NCBI RefSeq assembly: GCF_033568475.1
Contig: NW_027331833.1
Span: forward strand, 6,820,001-6,884,000
Length of the DNA stretch: 64,000 bases
DNA from: Henckelia pumila
Lineage: Eukaryota; Streptophyta; Magnoliopsida; Lamiales; Gesneriaceae
Reading direction: 5' to 3'
Below, in pieces: positions 1 to 12,186 of the stretch (position 1 is the first letter of the stretch; every line of letters begins with the position of its first letter). The position numbers and the translations under genes are program-made. Under the pieces are notes generated by a model. That model was given only the letters and a program-made list of their open reading frames with translations, was not told the origin of the DNA and made no database searches.

Positions 1-391
1 GTATGGGAGCCGGTCACCAGCCGACAGACCCCGGGAAATAAGTGCTATACATGGCAAAGTGCTACGTGCGTGGGAGCCACCTCTTGAACCTTCGGGGCAA
101 AGTGCTACATGACGAGAACCACCTCTTAAACCCGTAGGAGGCACGTCTAGATTCTCGTGCTGCTGGATCGAGAGTTTAGGTCGCGACGAGGACGTCGCGT
201 TCTGAAAGAGGGGTGATTGTGATACCCCTGTACCGCATGAGAAAAATGAAATGTTTAAAATGGGCTACAATGGACTTCTATAGCAACTTTGGTTAATCAT
301 TTTCCTAAATCGAGGACGAATACAAAGTAGTTGCTATATGGTCTCATTGTATGCAGTCGCGCAGGCACGGGCCTAGGCCCGGGGCGTGACA
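1..391 (-). mobile_element. Partial LTR, minus orientation, cut by the window edge
   Basis: Read on the minus strand, the segment begins at 391 with TGTCACGCCCCGGGCC, a start typical of plant Ty3/gypsy LTRs, and runs off the window at position 1. A second short motif pair, TGTGATACCCC at 218 and GGGGCGTGACA ending at 391, could instead mark a small element, but the bases flanking it (GTGAT and TCTTG) do not match. Positions 50-160 hold two loosely repeated copies of a motif containing GGCAAAGTGCTAC. No coding domain is visible. Confidence 0.4.
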
Positions 392-970
392 TCTTGTATG
401 CAACCAACTCCTTAGGAATTACTTCAGTTCCACGATCTTAGCTTCCTCACCAATCTTCAAAAGAGTTGACCACAAAGAAGACCCCATCCAGCATGAGTCA
501 GAGGCTCACTAGCTCATGCGAGGTTAAATCGAGGGATGTGCACGAGCGGCAGGGATCTGAGGGAGGGAGCAACATGGCCAACCCCCAGAACATATCCCAC
601 AATATTTCAGCAGAGAATATGCTCCATACAAGGATCGAACCCGCAATGCAGGGAAATTTCTTCTCACGTCACCTCAGGCCTTACCAACTTGCTTATGCCC
701 CTGTGAGCCTTCCTCACCAATCTTCGAATCAACCAACGGACAATAGTGTGGGCTAACTCTTTTAATTTCTCACAAAATTTGTACTAGAATTTTTCACAAA
801 ATTCTAGTCTAAGTGGAGAGAGTGAGGCGGCGTGAAAAAGATTTTAAGAAAAAAAAACAAATTTTCTTCTTCTCATGCAATTTTGATCGATGCATATATC
901 ATATATATACTAAGCTAATATATATATATATATATATAACCAACCAATCTTTTAATCCCAAAAACTATGG
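392..970. other. Unassigned intergenic stretch
   Basis: No recognisable gene. A 96-codon open frame at 466-756 (+) matches no family I know and lacks promoter or Kozak support. A (TA)n run lies at about 917-938. The rest is AT-rich and looks like transposon debris. Confidence 0.4.
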
Positions 971-978
971 GTTTTTTT

Positions 979-2771
979 AGGGGTATAAACGAAGCGAACG
1001 GTTCGCGAGCTATTTGAAGCTCGACTTGGTTGAAAGCTCATTTGGTAAGTTTATCGAGTCGAGCCCGAACTTGATTTTGAGCTCGACAATTTTCACAAGC
1101 CGAGCTTGAGCTTAAGGATATTCGGCTCGTGAGCTCGCTAACATGTTTGTTAATAGGCTCGAGAGCTCGGGCTCAGCTCGTTTAGGAGGCTCGCTAGTAT
1201 GGGCTCGAGCTTGGCTCGTTTAGGAGGCTCGCGAGCTCCAGCTTGGGCTTGGCTCGTTTCGGAGGCTCACGAATATGTTCATTTAATTTATATGGCTTTA
1301 TATAGTTTGAGTTTGAGTTGACAAATAAAAAATATTAATATTAATGCAAATGACATGATTAGAATATAATACTTTGTTGAAATAAAGATGAATTTACAAT
1401 ATATAGGATGTAGCCACAATTCGTATTTTTTTATTTTAACTTTAAAATCATTGTATTAAAATTCTCTTAAAAATACAATAAATAAAATATTTATATGTGC
1501 AATATTTCTAATGAATGATAATTCAATCAATACATTTTTTAAGAACTGAAATAAAAATTTTATTTAAAATGTCTTACGAGAATACAAACTATATGTGATA
1601 GATGAATGATATTAAAAAATTTTAGTTAAAAGTTGTGAAATTATCTAAATTAAATTTTTTGAGTTAAAATTTGTTAACTCAATATATGTATATATGCACA
1701 ACATTTTAATAAATTTATATAATATCATTAAATAAAATATTTCATATACGGGCAGATCGTATCACAAGTAATGCTTATATCTCATTATAAAAAATAATAG
1801 TACGTTGGTTTTTTTAAAAAAAATTAAATAAATATACATTTTTTTGAAATCTAAAAAATATATATATTATATAATTAAGCCACACAATAAAGTTTTATAT
1901 ATTTGTGAAATAAGCATTGACAGTGTTGATTTTCTTCAAGGGTAAGTGGTCAAAACTTGGGTTTAGGATGTTTAGTTGGGAGCTTCAGATTTTATCTGAA
2001 AGATATAAAGAATAACAAAGCTTGAATTTTGAGTTAATTAATTATTTGATCGTGTGGTGAAATTTTTGGAATGATGAATACAATTGTGTACTATATAACA
2101 TAAGAGCACATTGAACTTGTAAAAAATGAAAGCAGTCGAACGATTGTGGTTAAAATTTGCGTCTAGAATTTGATCTATAATAAAGTCTAAGATTTCAAGA
2201 TATATCGTGACTTGAGCAGTTAGTAATGATGTTGTAAATTAATAAAGATCGAAAACTTTGATAAATGAAATTGGTGGATTTTTTGAATTGGACTGTGTTG
2301 GAGGTTGAATTTTTAGATAATGGTAAGCTTATAAATCCAGTTATAGTCAATTTGATCGAAAAATTATAATCGAAAAAAAAAAATCAAACTCGAGCTCTGT
2401 TATATGTCTGACGAGCCAGAAAGCGGGCTCGCTAACAAGGCTGCTTAACGAGCTCACTTAACGAGCCTGAGCTTCTTTAACGAGCCTTGCTTAAGGAACT
2501 TGAAAACAAGCTCACTAACGAGCCTGAAAATGAGCTCTCTAACGAGCCTCAAAACGAGCCGAACTTGATCCAGGTTAGTTTAATATGATAAAAGAGCCGA
2601 GCCCAAGCCGAGCTCGAGCTGAGACCGAGCTTTTATATATACTAAATGAGCCGAGTCTGAGCCTTATGATAAAAACTCATATCGAGCTCGAGCCGAGCTC
2701 GAGCCCTTATTTTTGTCAAACGAACTGAACCCGAGCCTGATACGGCTCGGTTCGGCTCATTTACATCCCTA
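979..2771. mobile_element. Non-autonomous hAT-like element with GAGCTCG subterminal arrays
   Basis: The ends form an imperfect terminal inverted repeat: AGGGGTATAAACGAAGCGAAC at the left edge region and a matching TTTACATCCCTA at the right. The element is flanked by an exact 8 bp direct repeat, GTTTTTTT (971-978 and 2772-2779), the target-site length of hAT elements, although its low complexity weakens it as proof. The outer 300-400 bp on each side are packed with short GAGCTCG, GGCTCG and CGAGCC motifs. The middle, about 1300-2370, is AT-rich and shows no transposase, so the element would need an enzyme supplied in trans. Confidence 0.7.
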
Positions 2772-2779
2772 GTTTTTTT

Positions 2780-4085
2780 TACGTGACTTTTGGAAGTCAC
2801 TCTAATCTAATTTTGAATTTAAAAACAAATCCAAATCTAGAAATAAATTAAAAATTGAAATCAAAACATAATTCAAGATTTTTGAAACTAATTTTAATTC
2901 AAAATTTGAGTTTTAAATAATGATCAAATATCTAATATTAGCTCCAATTATTTAAAAAATAAAATCTTATTTGAATTTATATATAATCAAGTAAATCCAA
3001 TTCTAATTTGAAATTATTTGACTTTTAAATAATAATTATCAAACATCTAAAATTATCTAAAATAATTATTCTTTCTCTTTCCATTAAAAATTTATTTGTA
3101 ATCAAATTACAAATAAAAAAATATACTATCTTTATTACTAAAATAACTTTTAACGAACAAATCAAGAGACTCTTTAATACAAACAAGAAGTCTATGATTA
3201 CTCAGGATTAAGATTGATCTACATAATATCATCTTAACGATATTGATTAAAGTTTTTATAACGGTACTTAAACAAAGACAGTAAAATCACATCTGGTCTT
3301 TGTCCTATATAATCAAATATTAATATAAAATGCATCACTTAGTATCACCATACTGAAAGTTCGGATAAAGCTTTCACATTCAAAATATCAATAGACCGCA
3401 TTAATGATTACCAATTAAAGATCCATACTTTAATCAATCATGGACATTTTAAATATATTATCTATGATTTTAATCTTAATGTATATGACAATTTATATAT
3501 TAAAATCATAGTAACTATAATATATTATGGATTTTATATAGATATCCATTTTTAAGCAAAATAACATAAAAAATCAAACAATAAAATAAATAATTTTTTT
3601 ATTTAAAATTAGCAATTAATAAAAAATATCTGTTTTACAGGCACATTTCCAATATATTTTACGGTTATAATTTTCAAATGTAAACATGAAAGTAGAATAC
3701 TACAATAAATTAACGATAACATCAAACATATTTCATAATATTTTGCGAATTTAATTGAGATTCTTTCATGAAGCTGAAAAAAATAGCATCACAGTTTAAC
3801 ATCGAAATTCAATATAAAAAATAAATAGTGTAAACACTTTAACAAATTGAACAAAGTTCATAAATCAATGCAATATACATAACACTTTTATCTTAGATCA
3901 ACCAAACAATCAGCAGCATATTTCTCAAGCACAATCAATACAAAAACATAATCAAACTGAAATTCAAAACACAGAAATGAAAAGAAATAGCAACTAATCC
4001 GAAATCAAATTTCAGAGACATCGCATGGAGCGTGTAACTAACCCCGGTCCCTAAGGCTTGGATTGCTTCCCTTTTAATTTTGGAT
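2780..4085. other. AT-rich spacer without visible gene
   Basis: Very AT-rich sequence with many short poly-A and poly-T runs and no coherent open frame. About 60 bp near 3885-3945 closely resembles 8386-8450 in the same orientation, which suggests a shared repeat or an old local duplication. Confidence 0.5.
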
Positions 4086-4184
4086 AAACTGATGTTCAGT
4101 CCCTATATCAAAACTCAAATACATGATCAGTTTTTATCAGAAAAAATAGTTGTTTACACTTTCCAGGCTCATATAATTTTTTCG

Positions 4185-4600
4185 GATGAAAGTCGGTACA
4201 AAATATTAAAAATATGATATGAATATATGATATTTGAGTATCAACTGTTTCAAATCTGGTACTAATGTTTGATTTTTTAGTACTCAAACATATAAGAAAA
4301 TGTTGATATTAAAGACACATTTTTCTTCTTTGGATGGATATCGGTACAAAATATTAGAAATACGGTACTATAATATGATATTTGAGTACCAAATATGTTA
4401 GATATAGTACAAAAATATGAATTTTGTCGTACAAAGTAAATATTAATATTAATGATACATTTGTCTTTTTTGGATGAAAATCAGTACAAAACATTGAAAA
4501 TATGATATTAATATTAATATATGATATTTGAGTATCAAATATGTTAGATCTTGTACAAATATATGATTTTTGAGAACTCAAGATATGTTGCAAGTGTTCA
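4185..4600 (+). repeat. Three diverged tandem copies, about 140 bp each
   Basis: The phrase 'GGATGAAAxTCxGTACAAAA ... TATGATATTTGAGTA' recurs at about 4185, 4332 and 4470 with AT-rich spacers. Copies are diverged. The array sits in the left part of the element at 4086-7735. Confidence 0.5.
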
Positions 4601-5495
4601 TATTAATAAAGATGTTCAGATTTTATACTTAGATTCTTTTTTTGTATCAGATCTAAATCAATTAGTGCTCGAATATTATGTATTTGTACTATATTTTCAA
4701 TATTTTTGTGACGTTCCGCATTTTTTTAAACATTTACAAGAATTTAGATGCGGAAAAGTGTGGAAAAATTTTTCAAATATAAAAATGCAGGGCATGCATC
4801 GCGTTGGCAAGTTCAACAACTCGAGATTTAAATTAAAATCTAATGACACTAACGTGCATAAAATATTTGAAACAAGGATGCAACCCTACAATCAACAATC
4901 GGTTCCTATACGGGTACGCCAAAACTACTACTTACAAAAAAAATCTGAACCGACAATTAAAATCTTAGGAAAGTAAACGAAATGTGAGTTTAGATAAAAT
5001 AAACTTAGTGCAAAAAATACTTTTTAAAACATTCGTGAAACCCTGCATAAACTATCATAAAGAGATAAAAAAAAAACATAAAGGATAAAACTTAAAATCA
5101 ATAAAACTCATCGCCACAAGATCGTCATTGAAAATACAAAAAATCTAAAATTTTCTTTAACCCTGACTCTTAACGGTCATGCATCAAATAATTTAATAAC
5201 AAAATAACAATAAACATATGAAAACTTCTTGCTTTAAAACGTCAAAGATTTGAAAATTTTGTGACATGCAATGTCTTTGCCTCTTGGACTCTTTAGCTTT
5301 TACACCGAAACTTTTAAATATTTCAAATCTAACTGTACCAATCAAGAATAGTGAATCTAAAGAATCAACAAGAATATACATACATATATCGTACATGAAA
5401 CATAAAACATAATGCAATTGCATAACATAAACATATCGTAAAAACTTGTCATTTTAGGGTGATGAGATACATGCATTTGTCGCAACCGTCGTTGT

Positions 5496-5690
5496 GAGCA
5501 CATAGTTTGGAAAGACCATTCCCGGAGCTCATCCTAAGATGCCAGTTCCACGTTCTCTTGAGCACATATTTGGAAGGGTAATCCCCGGAGCTCATCTCAA
5601 GGTGCCAGTTCCACATTCTCTTGAGCACGTATTTGAAAAAGTCATCCTCGGAGCTCATCCTAGGGAGCCAATCCTCTAATTCTCGTGAAT
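5496..5690. repeat. Tandem repeat, three units of about 63 bp
   Basis: Three successive units begin GAGCAC and contain CGGAGCTCATC near their centre. The first two are close copies; the third diverges after the centre. The minus-strand open frame over this region encodes a peptide with repeated YVLKRxWNWHL, which simply reflects the DNA repeat and is not evidence of a gene. Confidence 0.65.
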
Positions 5691-5699
5691 TCCGTCTCG

Positions 5700-7100
5700 T
5701 ATTGCCACAACGAAGTCACATACAACATCAAAATACATTTCATGCATCATCATAACATCAAAAACTTCGTCATAAGCATTTTCTTCGTAAACTTTCTCAT
5801 AACTTCATCAAACTCATCATAAAACATTTTCTTCATAACAATTCTTATCATTCATGAAACATAAAGATATCTTAAAAACATTATGTCATCATTAGCCTAA
5901 AAAATAACTTGAAACTCAACATGTCATGCTCTTAAAAATTCTTTCATGCTTGAAAAACATGCGTGATAATTAAATAAAAATGATTACATCATCTTTACAT
6001 CCATAAAATTTCATGCTTTCATAATGAAAATAACTTTCATGAGAACATACTAGCATATAATGCATTACATAACTAAACCGATTCACATGAGTTGTCCTTT
6101 TCGTTCTAGATATCAAAACTTGAAACTTTTTACATAGGAACTCTTAAAAATACTTAAAATACCTTAAAATATCATAAACATGAATTTGGGAGCTAAAAAA
6201 TGCGTACATAAAAAATCCGGGCAGAACTATTCCCGTCAGGGTGGAAATTATTTCCGCCCCTGCGCTTCGGGCGCCCCCGTGCTCGGTTGTGACGCAGGGT
6301 GCCGAAACCTATTTTATTGACTTCTTTCGGTCCTTATCGACTCCTTTTATGAGAAAAGTACTCACCCATACTTTGAAAAGAACGATTACATGTCACAAAA
6401 ACTTCAAAACAAGAAAGGAATCATCAAACAATCCACCTTTACAAAAGTTTGAATCAAAACTTCATATACATCCTACACACACCAAAATTCTCAGATTCAC
6501 GCGTCTTTTCATCAAATCTAAAAAATCTTTGACAAAATATTTATTCATTGAAACCTTGATATCTCACATGAAAAAGCTTCAAATTTTGAAAATATTCGAT
6601 CAAGAACACCACAAATTCAAAACTTTAAACTGAAAATACGTATATCATACTCACACAAAAAATATGAGATTTAAACATCTTGGAATCATTTTCTCATCAA
6701 AATCTTTCCCAACAACATTAAGAACGATTCACATTTCACAGTTCTACAACATGCTCATCGAAGACTCATAGAATCAACACAATATACATAACTTACACAT
6801 CAACATACATCATTTTCACATCAAAATACATATATTCTCGATTGGTAGTTTCAAAAGCATTTAAAACTTACCTTTCTCTTGCTTGGTATGAAAATCCGGA
6901 CTCCGGAAGCATGATCCTAGCCTTCTCACGATCAAACGATGCGAGAATCCTTGAAAACTTCAGAGGAATTTCTAAAACTTAGGGTGGGGGAGGCGGCTGT
7001 TGGCGTGAAGGGGAAACGGGAGAACAGATTTTGACGCAAATATGTTTCAGCGTTAATTCGTGAATCCAACTTTAAAATAGAAAACCCATGGGCCAGACTC
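5700..7100. other. LTR interior without gene
   Basis: Remainder of the solo LTR body. The 130-codon open frame at 6241-6633 has no recognisable domain. The GC content rises locally around 6230-6300 and 6880-7020, which may be the R/U5 transition. Confidence 0.35.
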
Positions 7101-7823
7101 TGGCCCGTCAAATTTAAAATACTTTCTTTTAAAATATTTCTTTGTTAAACTCTTAAAATTAAATACCAAGACCATCTTTTAAATAAAAAAAAATTGCACA
7201 AATATATTTTGAACTTAAAAATAAATATTCGTGTAAAACACGCTTAACTTAAAATTTCTTGAACCTCGTTCATAGACTAGTCTCGATTTCCTTCGTCACT
7301 GGAATTAAATCCATACCTGAAAAACATTAAAAAAATATAACTTGCAACCATTAAATATCAGGCAATTTACTTAATATTAAGTTATTTAACACAATATTTA
7401 AACATATATTTCAATACCCCAAAATCTCAATTTTGAAATATAAAAACTCATGCAATACATATAGCACAAAATCTTTTAAATCATGAATAAATCACATTAA
7501 AATCATTTAATTAAAAATAATCTTTAAATCATAAGTAAATAAAATAAAATAACTTAAATTCTTTTAACACTCATGAGTGGATTTATGAATTTTTCGGACG
7601 TTACAGTTTTGTACCGACTTTCATCCGAAAAAAATCATGTGGACTCAGGAAATGTAAACAACTATTTTTTCTGACAAGAACTAATCATGTATTTGAGTTT
7701 GAGTATAGAGATTGAAGATTAATTCACCGTTTAATTTTCCCACTCCACTAATATTTTGAAATTATAGAAAGATAGCAAGTAAAAATGGACTTATTTTAGT
7801 TGAAAAATAGCTTGAAGACTACA

Positions 7824-8350
7824 GGTGAGCATTCGATTAATTCGGTCAAAAATCGAACCGAATTAATCGAATTATTTTTAGGCTAACCGAACCGAACCGA
7901 ATTTATTCTAAAACCAATTTAACCGAATCGAATTAAAATCGGTTAATTCGGTCAGTCACCGAATTAACCGATTTTTTCACAAAATAAATTAAAAAATACA
8001 AAATTTTATAAAATTAATGATTGAAATATGATATTTTTATCATAATAAAACACATTAAACTTAAAAAAAATTAAAAAAACAAAAATTAAGTACAATATGA
8101 AATATAAACACATTAAAAATATATTATAAATTATATGTAAAGCCTAATAAAAAAATTCAAAATTTAATTATTTATAATTAGGTTAACCGAATTAACTGAA
8201 TTTTTTTTTAAAAAAACCAAAAACCGAACGAATTAACCGATTTAATCGAAATTTCCTAACATTAAAATCGAATTCCGAATTAACCGAACCAAATTTCAGT
8301 ATTCATTCGATTCGGTCGGTTAATTCGATTTAACCGAAATATTGCTCACC
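7824..8350. mobile_element. MITE with CGGTTAA subterminal repeats
   Basis: The ends are GGTGAGCA (7824) and TGCTCACC (8350), an inverted pair. Next to them lie multiple copies of AACCGAAT or ATTCGGTTAA on both strands, and the centre is AT-rich. No open frame. The design, short TIR plus subterminal motif arrays, fits a hAT-like MITE, but an exact 8 bp target duplication could not be read. Confidence 0.55.
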
Positions 8351-8638
8351 ACTATTGAAGACGAATCAAATTCCAGCTGAGAAACACTTTTATCTTAGGT
8401 CAACCAATCAAAAAATTCAGCATATATTCCCTAAAACAATCAATAATTAATAAAAAGGATGAGAATTTACAGTATTTTGGGAGGGGAGGAAGAGCTTGGG
8501 GTTTGGTTAAGAGAAAAATGAAAGCCTTCCACCAGAAAAACATGTTACATTGTTCAATTTCGTCTATTTTAGCAACAATTTGGATGAAAGAACCAATTTT
8601 GGAAAAAGGTAAAAAAAAAAAAAAATAGAAGATCAAAT

Positions 8639-9080
8639 AGGGGTGCAATCGAAGAGAACATGTTCACCAGATTTTTGAGCCTACTCAATAAATACTTGAT
8701 TCGTATTCAAACTCGAGCCAAATTCGAACATGTTCGAACTCTTTTTCGAGTCGAGCTCGAGCCAAAATTATTTTGTTCGATAGCTCGCGAGCCTTAATAT
8801 TTAATTAATATAATATAATTTAAAATAAATATATATACATTTTGAAACTTTCGAATATTTCGAGCTTTTCGAACTATAATATCCGAGCAATAGTTCACGA
8901 ATAGGTTCGAATATTTCGAGTCGAACTCGAACTTCATTTCGAACCGAGCACAAGCCAAAATATTTGAAATTATCGATCTTCGAATCGATCTTGAACTCGA
9001 ATATACTTATAAGTTATAAGGATCCAAATTCGAGTCTTAAAATTTTAGTATTATTCGGCTCGATTCGGTTCGTTTGCACA
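8639..9080. mobile_element. MITE related to the copy at 42258-42681
   Basis: The left edge reads AGGGGTGCAA and the right edge CGGTTCGTTTGCAC. Internal phrases such as CTCGAGCCAAATTCGAACAT and TTTTTCGAG match the element at 42258-42681 in the same orientation. The right terminal CCCC is lost, so the copy is degraded. It ends about 70 bp before the site II promoter motifs of the PPR gene. Confidence 0.5.
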
Positions 9081-9148
9081 ATAAGACCAAAACTTTTAAT
9101 TTTGAAATTTTGTAATTAATGAACTTCGAAGACATTGTTTCATCTATA

Positions 9149-9168
9149 AGCCCAGGCGGCCCAGCCCA
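9149..9168 (+). promoter_or_regulatory. Three clustered site II (TGGGCY) elements
   Basis: Reverse-strand TGGGCT, TGGGCC and TGGGCT lie at 9149-9154, 9158-9163 and 9163-9168. Site II motifs bind TCP factors and are common in plant promoters of mitochondrial and ribosomal genes. Their place about 115-135 bp before the PPR start fits a role there; this is inference from motif and position. Confidence 0.55.
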
Positions 9169-9187
9169 GTTAGCCTCATTTCCTTTT

Positions 9188-9231
9188 CGAATTTTATAAA
9201 TATAAATATAAATAAATTAAATATATATATA
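9188..9231 (+). promoter_or_regulatory. AT-rich TATA-like core promoter
   Basis: A run of TATAAATA and TATATATA motifs lies 50-95 bp before the preferred start codon at 9282. It is the only plausible TATA region here, but low complexity prevents naming one box. Confidence 0.35.
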
Positions 9232-9281
9232 GATAAAAATAAATGTCAGTCAGTCTCACCATTCAACACGCAGGGGTAAGA

Positions 9282-11264
9282 ATGGCGATTTCGAAGCTCA
9301 TGCTTTTCAATCATTTCACTAAAACCCTAATAAAACCCCACCGCTTCCAATCGCACGCGCCGCCGTGTACCTTCCTCCCAATTCGCCTCTTCTCCTTCGC
9401 CACGCCGGAAGAAGCCGCCGCGGAGCGCCGGAAACGTAAAAGGCGCCTCCGTATCGAACCTCCTCTGTCCGCCCTCCGCCATCAGCAATCGCCGCAGCCC
9501 CGTCCTCCGCCCTCCGCCGCCCCGCAGAACCCTAATGCTCCGAAACTTCCTGAACCTCTATCTGCACTCTCCGGGAACCGGCTCAACCTCCATAACCGCA
9601 TATTGAAGCTTATCCGAGAGAACGATTTGGAAGAAGCTGCCCTCCTCACTCGCCACTCCATTTATTCCAATTGCCGGCCTACGATTTACACATGCAACTC
9701 TGTAATGGCGGCGCAGCTGCGGCAGTCCAAGTATGCGGAGCTTCTGTCCCTTCACCGTTTCATCACGCAAGCCGGCGTGGGTGCCAATGTTGTAACTTAC
9801 AATCTCCTCCTCACCGTTTATCTTGATTGCCGGAAAACAGAAATAGCATTGGAGCAATACAAGCAGTTGATTAATGACGCTCCGTTTAACCCCTCTCCTA
9901 CCACTTACAGGATTTTGATTAAAGGGCTTGTTGATAATCAGGAAATAGTAAAGGCTTTGGAGATCAAGGATGAAATGGCGACAAAGGGGTTTCAACCAGA
10001 CCCAACTATATATTCCTGTTTGATGTTGGGGCAAGCTAAGAATTCTAACGCGGATGGTGTTTTTGAGTTGTATGAGGAATTGAAGGAAAAATTAGGAACA
10101 GAGGAGATTATGGACGGGGTGATTTATGGGAATTTGATAAAAGGTTATTTCTTGAAAAATATGGAAGCTGAGGCGATGGATTGTTATGGAAAAGTTTTGG
10201 GGGAAGGTTCACAAATTAAAATGAGTTCAGTTGCCTATAATTATATTTTGGAGGCTTTGAGCAAGAATGGAAAGTTTGAGGAGGCATTGAAGTTGTTTGA
10301 GAGGATGAAAGACGAGCATGATCCCCCGAAAAAATTGAGTGTGAACTTGGGGAGTTACAATGTTATTGTGGATGGGTATTGTGCAGAGAAGAGGTTTAGT
10401 GAAGCCATTGAGGTCTTCAATAGCATGGGGCAGAAGAGGTGTAGTCCGGATCCATTATCTTTTAATGTATTGATTGATCAATTATGTAGTAATGACATGT
10501 TAGCTGAGGCAGAGCAGTTGTATAAGGGGATGGGTGATTTGAAGGTGAGCCCAGATGAGTATACTTTTGTTACACTGATGGATACATGCTTCAAGGAAAA
10601 TAGGCCCGATGACGCAGCTCTGTATTTTAGGACAATGGTTGACTCAAAGTTGAGGCCTAGTTTGGGAGTCTATAACCGGTTGGTTGATGGTTTGGTCAAG
10701 GTTGGAAAGAAGGATGACGCGAAGTCATTTTTTGATTTGATGCAACCCAAGCTGAAGATGGATGATGATGCTTATAAGTTCATCATGAATGTTTTGTTCG
10801 AGGCTGGTAAGCATGAGGAGGTTCTTAAGATAGTAGATGGCATGTTGAGGGAGGATCAAAATGAATTAAGTGAGGAAGTTGAGGAGTTTGTTCGAGAGGG
10901 GTTGAGGAAAGAAGGCAAAGAGGATGCGGTGACAAATCTTAAACTGGAAATAGAAAGGGAGAAGGCTGAGGCAGCAGCTAAAGTGGCTGAAGAAGCTGAA
11001 AGAGCCAAGGCCAGTGCTAGGGCTGCCATTGCCTCTTTGCTACCTTCTAAATTGTTGGGAAACAAAGACGGTGAGAATAACGAAACAGAAGATGGGTTAC
11101 CAGCAGATTCCAAGGCAACACCACTTTCTGAAAACGGGAAACTCCTGAACGGAAATGAAGAGGCCGATGAAACTTCTGCTGAGGTTATTTCTGCCATTGG
11201 AGATGCTGAAGAAGAAACAGAGGAGGCAGAGAGAAATCTTGCAAATGAACGGGTTACAGCTTGA
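9282..11264 (+). CDS. P-class pentatricopeptide repeat protein, NUWA/EMB1796-like
   Basis: Intronless gene for a PPR protein, an organelle RNA-processing factor. An ATG at 9243 would give 673 residues, but it has T at -3; the ATG at 9282 (A at -3, G at +4) is better placed and gives 660. The N-terminus is basic with few acids, as in a mitochondrial targeting peptide, followed by [20 protein letters not shown], a block I recall from Arabidopsis At3g49240 (NUWA). PPR motifs fill residues of about 100-560, with typical phrases such as [20 protein letters not shown] and [20 protein letters not shown]. The last 100 residues are Glu/Ala-rich and probably coiled-coil. There is no E, E+ or DYW editing domain. 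NUWA is known to work with DYW2-type proteins in organellar RNA editing; transfer of that role here rests on remembered similarity. Confidence 0.9.
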   Translation: MAISKLMLFNHFTKTLIKPHRFQSHAPPCTFLPIRLFSFATPEEAAAERRKRKRRLRIEPPLSALRHQQSPQPRPPPSAAPQNPNAPKLPEPLSALSGNRLNLHNRILKLIRENDLEEAALLTRHSIYSNCRPTIYTCNSVMAAQLRQSKYAELLSLHRFITQAGVGANVVTYNLLLTVYLDCRKTEIALEQYKQLINDAPFNPSPTTYRILIKGLVDNQEIVKALEIKDEMATKGFQPDPTIYSCLMLGQAKNSNADGVFELYEELKEKLGTEEIMDGVIYGNLIKGYFLKNMEAEAMDCYGKVLGEGSQIKMSSVAYNYILEALSKNGKFEEALKLFERMKDEHDPPKKLSVNLGSYNVIVDGYCAEKRFSEAIEVFNSMGQKRCSPDPLSFNVLIDQLCSNDMLAEAEQLYKGMGDLKVSPDEYTFVTLMDTCFKENRPDDAALYFRTMVDSKLRPSLGVYNRLVDGLVKVGKKDDAKSFFDLMQPKLKMDDDAYKFIMNVLFEAGKHEEVLKIVDGMLREDQNELSEEVEEFVREGLRKEGKEDAVTNLKLEIEREKAEAAAKVAEEAERAKASARAAIASLLPSKLLGNKDGENNETEDGLPADSKATPLSENGKLLNGNEEADETSAEVISAIGDAEEETEEAERNLANERVTA

Positions 11265-12186
11265 TGTGGTGGTCTGAGGGTGAACCAATTGTTGGAGAGA
11301 ACGATAACATCTCCTTGGTAGTTTTTTGATCGTCATTGTAATACCTGCTTGTCGAGCTATGTTCACATGTAATTAGATGCGGAGAAGATGATTGATTCAT
11401 TATGTATGAGATGCAATTGTGGGGAATGATTAATATTTTCTGGAATCTAATCTTACGTGTTTCTGTATCTTCCAGTCTACTTATGGTTGTGTAAGCATAG
11501 AGATGCATGTCAAAATTGAGTATAAAATCTCAGTGTTTGGTTACCTAAAAAATAGGATTTGGAATTAAAATTGGATTTGGAATTGAATTTTAAATATATG
11601 AAATTAGAATTTTATTTTGGTGTTTGGAAAAAAGTTAAAATATATTTTGGAATTTGATGGTATAAATTTTATATAAATGATATTTTGTAAAATTTTTTTG
11701 AAGAAAACTTAAAATTTATAACCAAGGTATATATATTTATTATTAAAATATTTTTATTATTTTTATAAACCAAAATCCCGTGAAATCCCATGAAATTCGA
11801 CCAATTTTATAAAGATCTCAGTTAGTTAAATGAAATCACATAAAATCCCATCAAATACCAATCCCGTTTTGAAATTTCGTTTTGTCAAACACTATAACGG
11901 TATTTTCAATTCTAAATCCCACCAAATCCAATGCAATTTCGTGATTCCAAACGCATTTAAAAAGAGCAAACAGGAATGATCTCCATTCAAGAATCAGTAA
12001 GTGCAGTTACACCAGTTGATCTTTCAATTTGACTCAAATCTTGGGCAGCCAAAGGCAGTGATTAAGCATTTGATACATTAAACAAGCAGAACTTCTGCAA
12101 CATACAACACGGTCATGCACCATCCCACACACACAAATAAACCACACCAAAACACAAGCTAAAGCCACACGAAATTACTTCAAGAT
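11265..12186. other. Convergent intergenic region of PPR and SINAT genes
   Basis: Holds the 3' untranslated regions of both convergent genes. No clear AATAAA was assigned. A palindromic AT-rich insert occupies about 11530-11950. Confidence 0.5.
11530..11950. mobile_element. MITE-like palindromic element
   Basis: AGTGTTTGGTTACC near 11530 and GTCAAACACT near 11884 are inverted, as are GGATTTGGAATTG phrases on the left and CCAAATCCAAT phrases on the right. No coding. The outer edges and target duplication are not certain. Confidence 0.4.

Larger units (their letters stand above)
4707..7605 (-). mobile_element. Probable gypsy-type solo LTR, minus orientation
   Basis: On the minus strand the segment starts TGTAACGTCCG at 7605 and ends CGGAACGTCACA at 4707, a TG...CA pair with inverted ends. 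The flanking 5-mers are ATTTT and GTTTT, a four-of-five match, so the duplication is imperfect. Length is about 2.9 kb, which fits long plant gypsy LTRs. No gag or pol is present, consistent with a solo LTR. It holds a short tandem array at 5496-5690. Confidence 0.55.
4086..7735. mobile_element. Element with about 125-bp inverted ends, split by an LTR
   Basis: The segment 4086-4205 reappears as its reverse complement at 7606-7735, including a shared core that reads TCGGATGAAAGTCGGTACAA on the left arm. Removing the LTR at 4707-7605 leaves an element of roughly 750 bp with long inverted ends, as in MITE or Mutator-like elements. I could not define the outer target-site duplication. Confidence 0.4.

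Noticed and set aside
218..391. A complete 174 bp solo LTR (TGTGATACCCC to GGGGCGTGACA)
   Set aside because: The flanking 5-mers GTGAT and TCTTG do not match; a minus-strand LTR running off the edge explains the motif better.
466..756. 96-codon ORF as a gene
   Set aside because: No domain, weak start context and surrounding transposon debris.
6241..6633. 130-codon ORF as a gene
   Set aside because: Lies inside a probable solo LTR and shows no recognisable domain.
9558..10034. Minus-strand ORFs over the PPR gene (9558-10034, 10856-11197)
   Set aside because: Shadow frames of a clear plus-strand gene.
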